DNA of 64,000 nucleotides. Source: Cladorhizidae sp. MBARI D1340-BT2. Lineage: Eukaryota > Porifera > Demospongiae > Poecilosclerida > Cladorhizidae. A program made the translations under genes and the position numbers. The DNA lies in assembly GCA_028752905.1 (NCBI GenBank), contig JAQNBH010000006.1, positions 25,161,811-25,225,810 on the forward strand. Reading direction: 5' to 3'. The notes under the pieces were generated by a model, which worked only from the letters and a program-made list of their open reading frames with translations, ran no database searches and was not told the origin of the DNA. This document shows positions 22,200 through 34,114 of this stretch, piece after piece (position 1 is the stretch's first letter; every line of letters begins with the position of its first letter).

Positions 22200-22812
22200 T
22201 TCAATTATCTTCTTACAAAACATTGTACTTGATCTAGCAAGGTATTCAAATGGATTTTTGCTGTTATTGTTGCTGACAATCTTGTTCTTGTAGCTAGATA
22301 GATAGTATTTAGCCAGGTAAAGTTTAGTAGACAATGTAAAAAAATAGCTCCGACCAACCTAAATTGCCAATCATATAGCTACAACACAGCATAGAGACAA
22401 ATCTAGCATACTTTGCATAGTCTAAGCAGCCGACTAACATACAAAAATTGCGAGAAAGTAGTAGAAGAATGACTAGTTTCTAAACAAAGGTATAAAATAC
22501 CAATACAATCAATACGATTTTTTTCCTGGCAATCGAATACTTACAGTTTGCTGAGATAACCAATGTTCCCTGGATGTGTCTCTGTTGTTTGATCAATTTT
22601 AGAGTAGTAAATATGCCGTACGAGCAGCTAACAACAGACCATTTCTTCCCCAGCACAAGGTTTAAAAAAACAATGCTGCACCCAGTTGATTGCTTCTGGT
22701 TTGAGTATAACGCACGTACGATTATTGTGACATTTTCAATTGACACCGCGTAAGTGCTAACAGGTGATGAGCTACAGCTGCAGCAAAGTACATACATGTG
22801 AATATGTACACA
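22200..22812. other. No supported gene
   Basis: AT-rich; one unsupported minus-strand open frame (22480-22797) has no motif I recognise. Confidence 0.4.
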
Positions 22813-22914
22813 ATGCTGGGTAGTTTACTCTTGGCTGTGGCTCTCCTCTCCATGATTGATTCTACCCAACCTCAAATAGCATCCCTGTTTCTCATGCCAC
22901 ATCTGAGGAGCTAG
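22813..22914 (+). other. Short ORF with signal-peptide-like start, family member 1
   Basis: A 33-codon frame starts MLGSLLLAVALLSMIDS, which has the hydrophobic core of a signal peptide. Related sequence recurs at 26735-26875 (MALLSIINSTQP), and more distantly at 24770-24830 and 25420-25480. It could be the first exon of a secreted protein or a chance feature of a dispersed repeat. Confidence 0.3.
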
Positions 22915-23135
22915 TTGTCTAATAGTTGCCCCCTTTTAAAGCCCTCACAGAACCTCTTGTAGCTAGCAAGTCCTTCCTTAGAGAGACTTTACAGAGTAGC
23001 TTGGCAAGCCTTTCCTTAGAAAGTTTGAAGATTTGACATCGCAGGACTCGCCTTAGAAAACTTAACTTCTAGAAACCCTTAGCTAAGCTTTTCTATCTAA
23101 CAGGCCATGTGTAACTATTAAGCCTCACATCAAAC

Positions 23136-23655
23136 ATGTATAGAGCAAAAAGAGCTGATACATTTACGCATTGTCTAATGGAGAACTCTCTGTCAATGGT
23201 GCCCCTAAGTCCAGTGGAGGATGGTCATGTGTTTGGTGATAGGTTTACTGTAAGAGTAGAAAACTTTGGTCAGGAGTGTAACATTTCTGCAATGCATTAC
23301 TCTTATTACATAGTGGATGTCTCTGTTGTACATGCAACAGGACTTCAGATATCTATGGTTTAGTTAGAGGATGAGTTTGTTGATGGCCCCATCAATCCAC
23401 ACATACTAGTCTATATCTCCACTACATTCGCTGATTCCAACTACTTACCTCTTCATGAATTTGAGCTTGGTGTTTGGAGTCGATCGAGCAAACACAACTA
23501 TTTATGCTTGCAAAATAGCAACGACCTGGAAAACGTTTATAGTGTTAGTTTTGTAACTGACAGTCATCTTTTATTATTTGAAGATGTCTTAATAACTTAC
23601 TACAAGGCAAGTTCATCTGCTTCACACAAAAAATTTCAAATGTCAGAGAAATAGT
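23136..23655 (+). pseudogene. Unrecognised coding-like frame with one stop
   Basis: A frame of about 170 codons is broken by a single TAG near 23360 and otherwise open. It reads through MVPLSPVEDGHVFGDRFTV and, after the stop, DEFVDGPINPHILVYIST. Composition is protein-like (balanced hydrophobic and polar, no low complexity), but I do not recognise a family. It lies 220 bases downstream of the signal-peptide-like ORF at 22813 on the same strand, so it may be a later exon of the same unit. The stop suggests a decayed copy. Confidence 0.35.
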
Positions 23656-24710
23656 GTCACACTGAGACACACAAACACTTGGTTGTAGCTTTCAACCATG
23701 CTTCACACCAAAAATGTTTCCTGCCAGTTGGGTAATCTTGGTTGTGAAAGCCAACCATAACACAAGCCTTGCATGATACTGTGTTAATTGTCATGAAAGT
23801 TCATTGATGATAGTTAATTGCTGAATGATTATGGTAACTTTACTACCAGGGAACAAAACATATAGCAATTTTGTATTATTATGTGCATGAACTACCAGTG
23901 AATAATTACAGCAACAATCAATACCCAGTTGCTGCTCCTTGTAGTTCAATGATACTTGGAAGAATTGAGTGCAGTCTATGGATCTCAACTTTGACTGCAT
24001 CAGTCCAAGTCACCTCCCCAATAAAATGCCAGATGTACTCCAATGTTAAGTGAGGAAGAGATAAAAATATAACAAATAATGGAACTAACTGACAATCACA
24101 AATTGCCATCACAAACAGTCTCTTCTTTACCTTTACTGCTGTTTCTGCAAGCCAATGAAAGCTCTATAGGCACCTGGCTAGCCTGAAATCTCTCAGAATC
24201 TCTTCATTCCAGAGAATAAAATGCACTCCCCTATGAAATACTACATCAGCATCTATGGCATTGTAGGCTAGCTAATATCATGAGGGAAAGAGTTACCCTG
24301 TAGGTTTCTCCTGGGATGGTTGGGCATTAGTAGAAGCATTGGTAGGATCTAGTAGCTGTTCAGACACCAGTTAGGGTATCAATACCTTTACAAGATAACA
24401 GGATAACATCCAAGGGGAACAATGTCAATTGACAGTTACCGCATACTTGATCTCAATGATAGCAAGTCAGCGTTCTTCTCCATAACCAGCGATTATTTAT
24501 CAACAGACTTACTTGAGCCAAGAATTGATTGTAAAATATTTACTAATACCCACAGTGATCAGAATGCTCACTTGACTGGGTGTGTGGCTGGGTAAGGATG
24601 AGGGAGGTGGCTGGGTAAGGATGAGGGACGTGGCTGGGTAAGGATGATGAGGGAGGTGTAGGTGATGTAACTGGTGCATGTGTATATATGTACAAAATCC
24701 TATTAGAGAA
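23656..24710. other. Dispersed AT-rich repeat sequence
   Basis: 24420-24570 is shared with 27650-27840 and 54475-54610. A short GGGTAAGGATGAGGGA repeat lies at 24588-24655. No gene recognised. Confidence 0.5.
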
Positions 24711-26010
24711 TGTGAATATTGTACTACTTGCCGTACAATAGCTATCTTCTTGTGGCTCACTTCTCCAGGAATGATTCTATCCATACTCATGTTGGTTTTG
24801 CTGATTCTCATGCCCCACCTAGGAAGCTTCTCCTTCTATCTTAGAGTATTATCTCGTACTTATCTTCCTGGATCACTCTTAGAGCAACTAGCTCCTATCT
24901 AACCCCCATACTACATAACCCCATAGAAGGAAGTTTGAGAGGCTGCCTTTTAGGGGATCAACCTCAGTGCTCAAGCAAGGCTGACAATTTGCATAACCTT
25001 TTTAATCTAGCAGTAGAGAAGTTTGAATATATGGCTGGTGATGTTCCCAGAAAGATATATTCATCTGTTCTCAATTTTTATGACAAGGTGGAGCTTAGGT
25101 GCAGGTGCTGGATGCAGATTGTCTTACTTGTCCTTATTGAAGTAGTGAATCAGAGCCGTGGGAAAGATATCGCCAGCTAAGGCCCAGCCAATTTTTATTG
25201 TGTGGTAACTGAGGGCAATCAAATTTTGTTTATCTTAAGTTATATGCATATTTAGAGATTATTGTTGTGAATTTCCCACCAGCCAGGTTAATGTGAAAAG
25301 GCTTTAGGAATACACAGCTTAACTTTACTATACATTTATGTCTCTCATCTCTGTCTGTCCTGTGAATATTGTACTACTTGCCGTACAATAGCTATCTTCT
25401 TGTGGCTCACTTCTCCAGAAATCATTCTATCCATACTCATGTTGGTTTTGCTGATTCTCATGCCACACCTAGGAAGCTTCTCCTTCTATCTTATAGTATT
25501 ATCTCTTACTTATCTTCCTGGATCACTCTTAGAGCAACTAGCTCCTATCTAACCCCCATACTACATAACCCCATAGAAGGAAGTTTGAGAGGCTGCCTTT
25601 TAGGGGATCAACCTCAGTGCTCAAGCAAGGCTGACAATTTGCATAACCGTTTTAATCTAGCAGTAGAGAAGTTTGAATATATGGCTGGTGATGTTCCCAT
25701 AAATATATATTCATCTGTTCTCTATTTTTATGACAAGGTGGAGTACCAATTGCTTAGGTGCAGGTGCTGGATGCAGATTGCCTTACTTGTCCTTATTGAA
25801 GTAGTGAATCAGGGCCGTGGGAAAGATATCGCCAGCTAAGGCCCAGCCAAATTTTATTGTGTGGTAACTGAGGGCAATCAAATTTTGTTTATCTTAAGTG
25901 ATGTGCATATTTAGAGATTATTGTTGTGAATTTCCCACCAGCCAGGTTAATGTGAAAAGGCTTTAGGAATACACAGCTTAACTTTACTATACATTTATGT
26001 CTCTCATCTC
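24711..26010 (+). repeat. 650-bp tandem duplication
   Basis: 24711-25360 and 25361-26010 are nearly identical direct copies joined head to tail. Each carries the frame SLRGCLLGDQPQCSSKADNL..VEKFEYMAGDVP (24935-25180 and 25575-25839). That conserved frame is not a family I know. Confidence 0.88.
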
Positions 26011-28740
26011 TGACTGTCCTTACTTTATATTAGGTGAGTTACAGTATTCTATGGCTAGGATATGACAAGATTTTACTAATTGCTAAACTTCAATTTATTT
26101 GAACATGTCCCTCTGGCTCTCTGTGTCCAATCTACTTCATGAAACTATCATAGGAGGTGAGTTAGAATATTCTGTCTAGGATGACAAGTTTTGACTGCTC
26201 TAATAAATCTGAACATGTCTGCCAGCTCTCTGTGTCCAACTTACTGATGTTATTTCAACATAGTTTGATAGTGCTAGAGTATTGCAAGAACTAAAGTCTA
26301 TTCACCTTGAATTGCAGTGGAAGTAATATGCCCAATCATGTACTGAGCAGCAAGATAAAAGTCACTAGAAGCATGTGTTTAAAAGGGCATGAAATATCCA
26401 CTGATTGAGCTAACTAATGTGTAATAAAATATCTAAACATTAAATATATTTTATTTGCCATCATGCACTAAGCCGCACCAAAGGTGGAGAAATGGTTAAA
26501 GTCAGATAAACACCTGTCTGTTGCTTTACAGCAGCTGTCAGAAGTTTTATCTGATTATGTATAGGCCTAGCTTGTGCTAAAAAGCTCAGTTGGTCTTTAA
26601 GCTGCTTACACCAGTTTTTTCTGACCTTTACCCCCTGCACCCTTGTTGCTATTGCCTGTGGTTAGGGAAGTGAAGTAACAGGTGATTAGTTGCAGCTGGA
26701 GCAAAGTGCATGCATGTGTATATGGACACAATTCTTGATTTAGTAGTTTACTGGTTGCTATGGCTCTCCTCTCCATTATCAATTCTACCCAACCTCATCT
26801 AGCATCCCTGTTTATCATGCTACATCTGTGTATCCAGTTGCTTATTGCCTCTACCTTATCATCCTGCATATCTCTGTTAAGGACTTCTTACTAAGTTGGT
26901 TTGAGAGACATCTCCCTGGCCCAGCTGGTTCTGAGTGGTGATCTTGCTTGTAGAGTAAATGTTAAACTAACAGTTGACCCCTCCATATCTGATGATGCTT
27001 ACATTTTGTAAGAATAATTCCATCTCAGCTTAAGTGTTGTGATCTAATAATTTTTTTTTATGTATGTAATCGTCTCATTTAACATGGTCTTTGTTGGAGG
27101 ATGGAAAATTATGCTCTCAATTTTGAATGTAATAACAAATTTCGTTTCGTTTACATATCTTCAAATTGGAACATTTGTCAAAATGTTTTGTAAGACATGT
27201 GCTAAAAACCAGATTTTTACCTGTAAATATGCAGAAGGCTACAGCATTATTATATTAAAACTTTATTTCTTGTTCTGGTTTATGTGAGTGGGCGGAAGAA
27301 GTGATACAAATATAAAACTTACTGACAATCACAAATTGTCATCATAAACAGTCTCTTCCTTACCTTTACTGCTGTCTCTGCAAGCCAATAACAGCTGTAT
27401 AGGTACCATGCTAGCCTGAAATCCCTCAGAATTCACTCTTGAGAATAAAATGAACTCCGATTTACAGTATTACTGTATCAGCATCTAGGATTGTTTGGTA
27501 TTGTAGGTGCTAGCTAATATCAGGAGGGAAAGAGTTACCTGTAGATTTCTCCTGGCATGGTTGGGCATTACTAGGAGTATTAGTAGGAGCTAGCTGTCCT
27601 GACACCAGTAAGGGTAGCATTACTTTTACTAGAGTATACAGGATCCAATCCAAAGATAACAATGTCAACTAACAGGTGGAGCATACTTAATCTCAATGGA
27701 AGCAAGTCTGTGTTCTACTCCGTAACTAGTGATCATTTATCAACAGACTTACTGCAGACTTACTTGAACAAGAATTGATGGTAAAATATTTACTAATAAC
27801 CACAAGATCAGAATGCTCACTTGCATACCATTGAGCTCAAGTGCACTGTCTCTGCGACATCCATCCATGTGTCTGTCCTTACTTTATAGGAGGTGAGTTA
27901 AAGTACTCTATGGCTAGGATGGCATGATTTGATCAACTTCAATTTATTTGAACATGTCTCTTGGCTCTGTGTATTCTATATCTAGGAAAACATGTGTTGA
28001 CTGATTGATCAATTATAATTTATTTGAACATGTGTCTTTGCTCTCCCTGTCCAACCTAATGAAACATAGTTTCATAGTTACAAACATTGCTACAATATTG
28101 CAAGAACTAAAGTCTATTCACCTTGGCTTGCTGTGTAAGTTCGATGATCAATCATGCGCTGACCAGCAAGAAAATTTTCACTAGAAGAACATGGATGGAA
28201 ATAAAATGGTCTCATGTGACAGCTGCTTGGAATTGTTCCATGACACTTGTCAAACCGTCCCTCAAGATGTGTGGAGTGATCCAGACTATAAATGGTGCTG
28301 TAGTCAATGTAGTCATAATTAACACTGTAACTGTTCTATAAACATCTATTATATCAATGTATGGGACTGGGGTACTAAATATCCTGGCTTTGCATAGTTA
28401 TAATCTATCTATTTATAAATATAACTGATTCAGATTGTATTTGTCATGATATAAATTGATCGATGCCAATGATTTCATAAGCCTCCAATGACAAGCAGGA
28501 GGTATTGCTTGAGGCCATGACATTAATGTTGGACATCAATGTCAGAAGCTATGGTTATGCTGTGCCTTCCACCCTATAAAACACACTGTATTCAGACCCT
28601 TACTGTTAGTTTTTTAAGTCTCTCAAAGCTCATTGATTAGCCTGTCATGGCCATAAATTATGGTAAAAAATCCTGGTCGGGTCATGACAAATTTCACTTT
28701 TCTTCTCTCTTTAGAGAAGTCTGGATTAAGGCTTGAGAGA
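26011..28740. other. Dispersed AT-rich repeats, no supported gene
   Basis: Pieces match 20490-21240 and 54475-55340, including the recurring GGTGAGTTACAGTATTCTATGG. A short coding-like stretch LVLSGDLACRVNVKLTVDPS at about 26915-27010 ends at a possible donor. The open frame at 27060-27287 is unsupported. Confidence 0.5.
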
Positions 28741-28749
28741 TTCTAACCT

Positions 28750-28960
28750 TATCTTATAAAGGGCATTCTTTTATTGGAACGGATTCAGAGAAGATCTACC
28801 AAGTACATTTTGTCAGACTAGACTATAGTCCAGATTGAAGGCCCTCCATCCTCTTCCCTTGATCACAGAACCTCTAACATCAATGTGGACAACATTTGAC
28901 ATTTAGCAATTAGTTGAACTTGAGCTAGCTGATGCTTTCTGACTGTCCACTTGGGTACAC
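28750..28960 (+). pseudogene. LINE reverse transcriptase C-terminal remnant
   Basis: LLERIQRRSTKYILSD followed, after a frameshift, by RLKALHPLPLITEPL matches the conserved end of non-LTR retrotransposon RT frames (ERIQRRATKFIL..SRL..L.LLPL). Only about 60 codons remain, with stops, so the clade cannot be fixed. Neighbouring sequence shows no other LINE domain. Confidence 0.65.
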
Positions 28961-29029
28961 TAATGCTAATGCTACTCATTGGAATCACAAAGATAGCCAA
29001 ACTAACTATTTAAAAAAAAAGAGTGAGAG

Positions 29030-29190
29030 AGAAGGGAGAGAAAAAACACCCCGGGATTACAAATTTCCTAGGATATTAGGAATAGGGGTGCCAAATTTCC
29101 TGGCGGGATTCCATATTTCCTAGGATATCTGGAATGGGGGTGCAAATTTCCTGGGATGCCAGATTTCCTGTGACACCCGCTCAGGCTAGG
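29030..29190. repeat. Short degenerate tandem repeat
   Basis: AAATTTCCTAGGATAT..GGGGTGC-type units of about 55 bases recur three times. Confidence 0.6.
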
Positions 29191-30050
29191 GTGGGGCTAG
29201 CTATTTCTTTCCTTCAGAATGCATTCCTGAGCATGCGATCATAATTGCTCTCCAATTCCCAATGTGCTCGAGTGACTATACTTCAGAAGGTCCGGCTCGG
29301 GTGACTACTTCAGAAGATCGGATTTTCCTCGGCCCAGGTGACTATTCTTCAATGGATCCTTACTTTTTTTTCTTGTTTTTTTCTTTTTCTGCTTTTAATC
29401 GTGGACTGTGACTAGGAAAAGAAAATGGGGAAAATGTCCACCTTCAAAGGCTCATAACTTCTAAACCGTACCCCCTATGACAGTGCTTTTATTCTTAGAG
29501 CTTTAAAATATTGGAGTTAGGTAGGGTTAGATAATACATACAGGTCGTAGTACTAAGTAGGCTCAAGTAGACATGTTTTTTGGGGGGTAGGGCTACTCTT
29601 GGCAGACTTCATTACAAAACATCAAATTAACTACTAAAGTGGTTCTTGTTGTTCAATAAGCTTCAATGGGTGCAGTAAAACTTTGTAATTGGCCAACTAA
29701 GTGGCATTACATTTTTATGACAGTTTTTAGAGTAGTGGTCAGAATTTTTCATGAGGTACACTCATTCATTGTATTATAATTTGACCATTATTATATATTT
29801 TATTTTTCAAAATTAGAGTTTTATTGCACGGAAGAAAGGGCCAAAATACTGAAAGTTTGAGACAAAAATAAAAATTACAGAGGTAGGCACGCCAAGAAAA
29901 ATAGAACAACAAATAAAAAAGAGAAAAAAATTGCAGGACTCTCAAGTTGAGGTTTGTTTTAGAACTTTATTACTAGTTGTCCAGACAAATTCTTGACTGT
30001 TCTTTCTTTTTGTCACTTTAGGTCCTTTACATCACAGGGTCGATGTCCCG
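29191..30050. other. AT-rich, nothing recognised
   Basis: No gene, repeat array or RNA gene seen. Confidence 0.5.
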
Positions 30051-30051
30051 T

Positions 30052-30700
30052 AATCTGTGCAGGTTAGTAGTGGCAGACAAATAACTTGACAGAGCCTCCT
30101 TTTCAGAACACTTGCTCAGTATGTTGTGGTCCTGAAAGCTCAGTGGCAAAATAGACTGAACTCTTGAAGGTTGCTTCCCATGCCACAAACCGTTGCAGAC
30201 ATGACGCTCCTGGTATTCATAGACCTATATTCACATATGCCAGACAAATTGTCACAAATGTCACAAGGCAACTAAATTCTCACATACATCTCTAGGTTCA
30301 TCAGGTTTGTCTTGACAACCAGAGCACTCCCGCAATGACACTGTCACGTCCTCACAGCCTCCACGAGACACCGGTCCTTGATCAAGCGGAACTCTCCAGT
30401 GAAGTCAGCTCTCTCAGAACCAGACCCATAGAACTGCTCAGTATGCGCTGAAGTTGATGAGGACGTCCCAGAAGTTAATAGCATAAAAAGCGCTAGCCTA
30501 CATTTTTCATTATTTGTCGACACAAGAATTGATGTCTCGCGAGCCGAGAGCCCTTCTTCAGAAGCGACCGCTTTGTCTGACTTGCTTGCTGTGGCATTCT
30601 GCAACTCTTTCTGGGATCCCCAACAGGTGCGTTTCTTATGCCTAGCTTGCCTGAACTTCTTCTAAGTGCCAGCTGAGCATGAACTTAGTTCGCGAGACAT
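30052..30700 (-). pseudogene. Possible two-exon transposase remnant (Mutator-like?)
   Basis: The first exon reads KKRTCWGSQKELQNATASKS and continues open to about 30365, where a GTGAGG donor is possible. The second exon starts after an AG at about 30227 and reads YEYQERHVCNGLWHGKQ to a stop at about 30052. The basic start followed by a Ser/Ala-rich stretch resembles N-termini of Mutator-like transposases in invertebrates, but no catalytic domain is present. An in-frame stop lies upstream (about 30662). An internally deleted element is my best guess. Confidence 0.3.
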
Positions 30701-30704
30701 TCGA

Positions 30705-31180
30705 ATTTTTGTAGAATTGGCCGCCCAAATAAAAAGCGGCTGGCGCGCCTGCGTATATATACCTATTTTTATATTTTAGGTTATCAAAAATCAATGTTTT
30801 ATTACATAGTTTCATATAATGTACAAGCTACTAAAAGTTCCAACACACCAACGAAACAACAGTAACAAAAAGACAGCAGTAAAAAAAAAAAAAGCAAGAC
30901 AAAAACCACAAAAACCATAAACAACAACAATAAAAGTCCGAAATCAAGCGACACCATCCACTGCTGGAGAACGGATGGCCAACCTTCTTAGCCAAAGCCC
31001 GGCATTACCATGCCAGAGGTTGATGGAGAGGCATTGAAAGAGATGGCAGATGGAATACCCAGAGACTGCATGCATACTGTGGTTTTGTTTGTTTTGCTGC
31101 TGTAAAAAAATATATAGCCCGGAGGTATGTGCAATCATGTGGAAAACATAGCCAGAAGAATGCGAAGGTTGGTTTGAAGT
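30705..31180. other. No supported gene
   Basis: Contains an A-rich run (30880-30893) and nothing else recognised. Confidence 0.45.
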
Positions 31181-31244
31181 CGGGGTGGGGGGGATGGGGG
31201 TTGGGGGGGTCAGGGGGGGTGCGGTCGCGAAGCTATGCAGGTGT

Positions 31245-31400
31245 CGTGCCATATTAGTCCCGCTGCCATATTTGTCCCGCTCAGAAAATGTTCGCGATAA
31301 CGGGACAAATATAGTGCCATATAGTGCCATAATTATTAGTCCCGCCTGCCATATTAGTCCCGCCTGTGCCATATTTCTCACCTGAGCTGCCATATTAGTC
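31245..31400. repeat. 18-20-bp minisatellite, left block
   Basis: GCCATATTAGTCCCGCCT-type units repeat with variation. A matching block lies at 33360-33510, on the other side of the hAT-gypsy composite. Confidence 0.8.
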
Positions 31401-31556
31401 ATACAGGTGGGTGTTTTGGGGGTTTAACCCCCCCCCCCCCCCACCCATTTAAATTTATACAACTGCAACTTGACTCACCTTAGTAGTGATACCAAACCCC
31501 CTTTACTGATACCCTAGATCTGCCCCTGTCAAATGCCTCATTGTCCCACCATATTA

Positions 31557-32115
31557 GTAGGCCCTGGCGGATTATGCTCGAATTTCTACATATTTTTCTT
31601 TCCTTTTATGCTCCTAATATTCACCAATTTTTCTTTTCATTCTACCTATTTTTCTTTCCTTTTATGAAATTATGCTCCTAATATTCACCTATTTTTCTTT
31701 TCAATATACCTCTTTTTCTCAATGCTTAGACAAACAATTGTTACATCATTTAAAAAGAGAATATAGGCAATCAAGGATTCAAGATTCGAGACATTTTAAC
31801 AGTTACAATTATCTATAGACTATAGTTGTACTGTAACATAACAGAAAGTTGTAAGTAATCCTTCAAAGAAGTTTCTTGCTTCGTAGAAAAGGTATTGCTC
31901 AAAATTGAGAATGCACGTTCAGCTGCAGCTGACGAAGGCTGCACAAATAAGACTAATCTACATGTGTGAGTCCAGTTAGGCAATCTACCATTCTCCTCGT
32001 GGCACTTCCACCACTCAATGGGGTCTACGCTATCTAAAACATCCTCAGCTGCTGCAAGATATTCAGGTAACTCAGACTTTAAGCCATTAATCACTTCTGT
32101 ATTCAAGAATAGGAA
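31557..32115 (-). mobile_element. hAT transposon 2, C-terminal end
   Basis: The terminus TAGGCCCTGGCGGATTATGC at 31557 resembles that of the hAT at 6359 and is followed by the same TTATGCTC motifs. The element faces left and its 5' side is missing where gypsy gag begins at about 32110, so no second terminus or TSD is visible. Confidence 0.8.
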
Positions 32116-32258
32116 GACAGTAAGTGAATCAATATCAGCTGCAGTGCTGGGTTTCTTGTCAGACACAAACTGTGCTACATGTCTAGGCATAAGCTTCATT
32201 ACAGTATCAACTGCACACAAATCATTTACCTGCTGGATTGTTTTGCAGCCTTCTGTCC
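31813..32258 (-). pseudogene. In-frame gypsy gag to hAT transposase junction
   Basis: One open frame begins with gag-type sequence (LMPRHVAQFVSDKKPSTAAD, typical of the SCAN-like capsid) and passes without a break into hAT C-terminal sequence at about 32110 (EVINGLKSELPEYL, IEWWKC, LFVQPSSAAAERAFSILSN, then YLQLSVMLQYN). PSSAAAERAFS is the hallmark of the hAT dimerisation domain. The gag part continues the frame of 32260-32880 after one frameshift. The 5' LTR and PBS of the gypsy copy lie upstream, so transcription from the LTR would run through this joint. Confidence 0.75.
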
Positions 32259-32259
32259 A

Positions 32260-32872
32260 TCATATGGTGAGGACAGCACGACCCAACAGAGCCTCCCATC
32301 CTTCGTCTGGTTTCCGTTTGAGATTGTCCAATCTTTGTCGGTAAGCTTTTCTGGTCACACGGTAGAGTCGCAAGAGTGCTAGTTTGACTTGATCATAGTC
32401 TTCCTTTACATCCGGCTGCATTGCCAGATATACTCTGTTGGCATCCGGTCGGAATTCCGGAGCCAAATATCTCATCCAATCCTTCTTGAGGACCTTGTAT
32501 GCAGCCATATGGCTCTCTAAAACGTTAAATAATCCAGGGGGTCTTTGTCTTCCTTTATTTCTCTGAACCGGGGTGCTTTGATTTGGCTGGGGGTAGGAAC
32601 AGAGTCCGATTCTTCTATCCTGCCAGTGCCCCCTCCGCTTATCACTGTCATCAGCAATCTTTCCCATCTCTGATCTCTTTTCTCCTCGGCCTCCGCTCGT
32701 TCGGTCGCCCGTCTTTTCTCGTCTTCCTTTTGCTTCTCTGACTAGAGTTTAAACATTCGGAGCATATCAGACATTGTCACTCTTTCCCCAATATCTTCCG
32801 AGTCCATTAGCGGTGAAGTACTCCGCCTTTCTCCTTCTGTAGTGTCCTTTGCCTTACTTCTGGTATCCATTC
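32260..32872 (-). pseudogene. Gypsy gag, copy 4
   Basis: Starts MDTRSKAK near 32872 and runs through an acidic, charged coil with one TAG at about 32745. The capsid-like stretch DWMRYLAPEFRPDANRVYLA and then RKPDEGWEALLGR end with a frameshift at about 32259. It is a third gag type in the window. Protease and pol are absent because hAT sequence joins downstream. Confidence 0.8.
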
Positions 32873-32910
32873 ATATCAAGGGTAGTAGCTATCTCTCTAG
32901 TTAAAAAAAA

Positions 32911-32927
32911 TCCCACCACTGCAACCA
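32911..32927 (-). other. Primer binding site, gypsy copy 4
   Basis: TGGTTGCAGTGGTGGGA on the minus strand, two bases after the LTR end (TGTGACAGG at 32930 on the plus strand). Confidence 0.65.
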
Positions 32928-32929
32928 GT

Positions 32930-33340
32930 TGTGACAGGACCAAATCTGATATTACCCACATACTCTGAGCCAGTCACTAAGTGTTGGTATGCTGCCACCA
33001 CTCTACCTTTAAGCTATACACTAGGCTAGCAAGGTTAAGTAGAGCAACCTTAATAATTCAATATAGGACACTTACAAGACTCAGCTAACTCCCAGAGCAG
33101 TAACAACTCCTCCCTTAACTAGGCTGGAGCCCCCACTTCTGGTTTCTGCCCATACATGGTAATCTTACACTCATCATCGACCTATGACATTTGCCCAACA
33201 TAAACACATAACACACAAACACACTAAGCTGCAGACCATATTATCAACACTTCCAATTCATAATTAGTTACTCACTACTGGGTTCACTCCACATCCATAG
33301 TTATGCATTGGGAACAGTCTTGTTTTTATGTCGTCCTGCG
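32930..33340 (-). repeat. 5' LTR of gypsy copy 4 (far end uncertain)
   Basis: The inner end is set by the PBS. No second LTR is present in the window, so the outer end is only bounded by the minisatellite starting near 33360. Confidence 0.5.
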
Positions 33341-33359
33341 TTAGCCAGGTAAACTATTC

Positions 33360-33512
33360 CATATTCATATTCCGTATTAGTCTCACCTGACATATTAGTA
33401 TCACCTGACATATTAGTCTCACCTGCCATATTAGTCACCTGCAGACACCTGCCATATTTGTCTCACCTGACATATTAGTCCCACCTGCCATATAAATCTC
33501 ACCTGTCATAGC
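33360..33512. repeat. 18-20-bp minisatellite, right block
   Basis: CATATTAGTCTCACCTGA units, about eight, matching the block at 31245-31400. Confidence 0.82.
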
Positions 33513-34114
33513 TGAATATGAATGTGTTGCGTGTGTATATATATATACACAAGCTATATATAAATTGGAGTAAAAACATGGGAGGAGTATCTAATATGGC
33601 AAGTAACTTGCCAACCCTCATTTCTCTCAGAAATTTGTTTTTGTTTTTTTAAATTAAATTTTACTCTCTAGCTATAGAAATAAATTGTTTTAGCAACAAA
33701 TCTATCATCATGGGAGAAGTAATATGACAAGTGAGAATACTTGCCATTTACTATAATCACAATTAGATGAACAATTTTTCTTTTGTTTTGCTTCTCTGGA
33801 TGATGGAGTGATAGGAACAATTTTTCTTTTGTTTTGCTTCTCTGGATGATGGAGTGATAGAAGGACAGGGTCAGAGCATATATATGTGGTTCCTCAGCAC
33901 CATCCTACAATTTAACTTGTGCAAAACTTGAATTAAACAATAAACATATTTCCAGGTCAACCATGATATCCTAGGAAGACCACCAGAAAGTTTAGGATCT
34001 CCCAGTATTTCACAGATTGGAGAAAACTAAGACAGTTTATTGCATGAAAATGAGACATTCATAATTACCCAGAAAAAAATCCCAACAAGAACAAACAGAT
34101 TCAGTCTTAATTAT
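33513..34114. other. AT-rich, no gene
   Basis: A 52-base direct duplication with ACAATTTTTCTTTTGTTTTG lies at 33770-33860. Nothing else recognised. Confidence 0.5.

Larger units (their letters stand above)
21262..22200 (+). mobile_element. piggyBac transposon 2, left part
   Basis: The start CTAACTCTTACACTGCG resembles the end of piggyBac 1, with the first T of TTAA changed to C. Three palindromes follow, then a transposase N-terminus on the plus strand. I could not identify the right end. Confidence 0.7.

Noticed and set aside
22480..22797. 105-codon minus-strand frame
   Set aside because: No motif, no splice context and no conserved copy frame; could not be told from chance.
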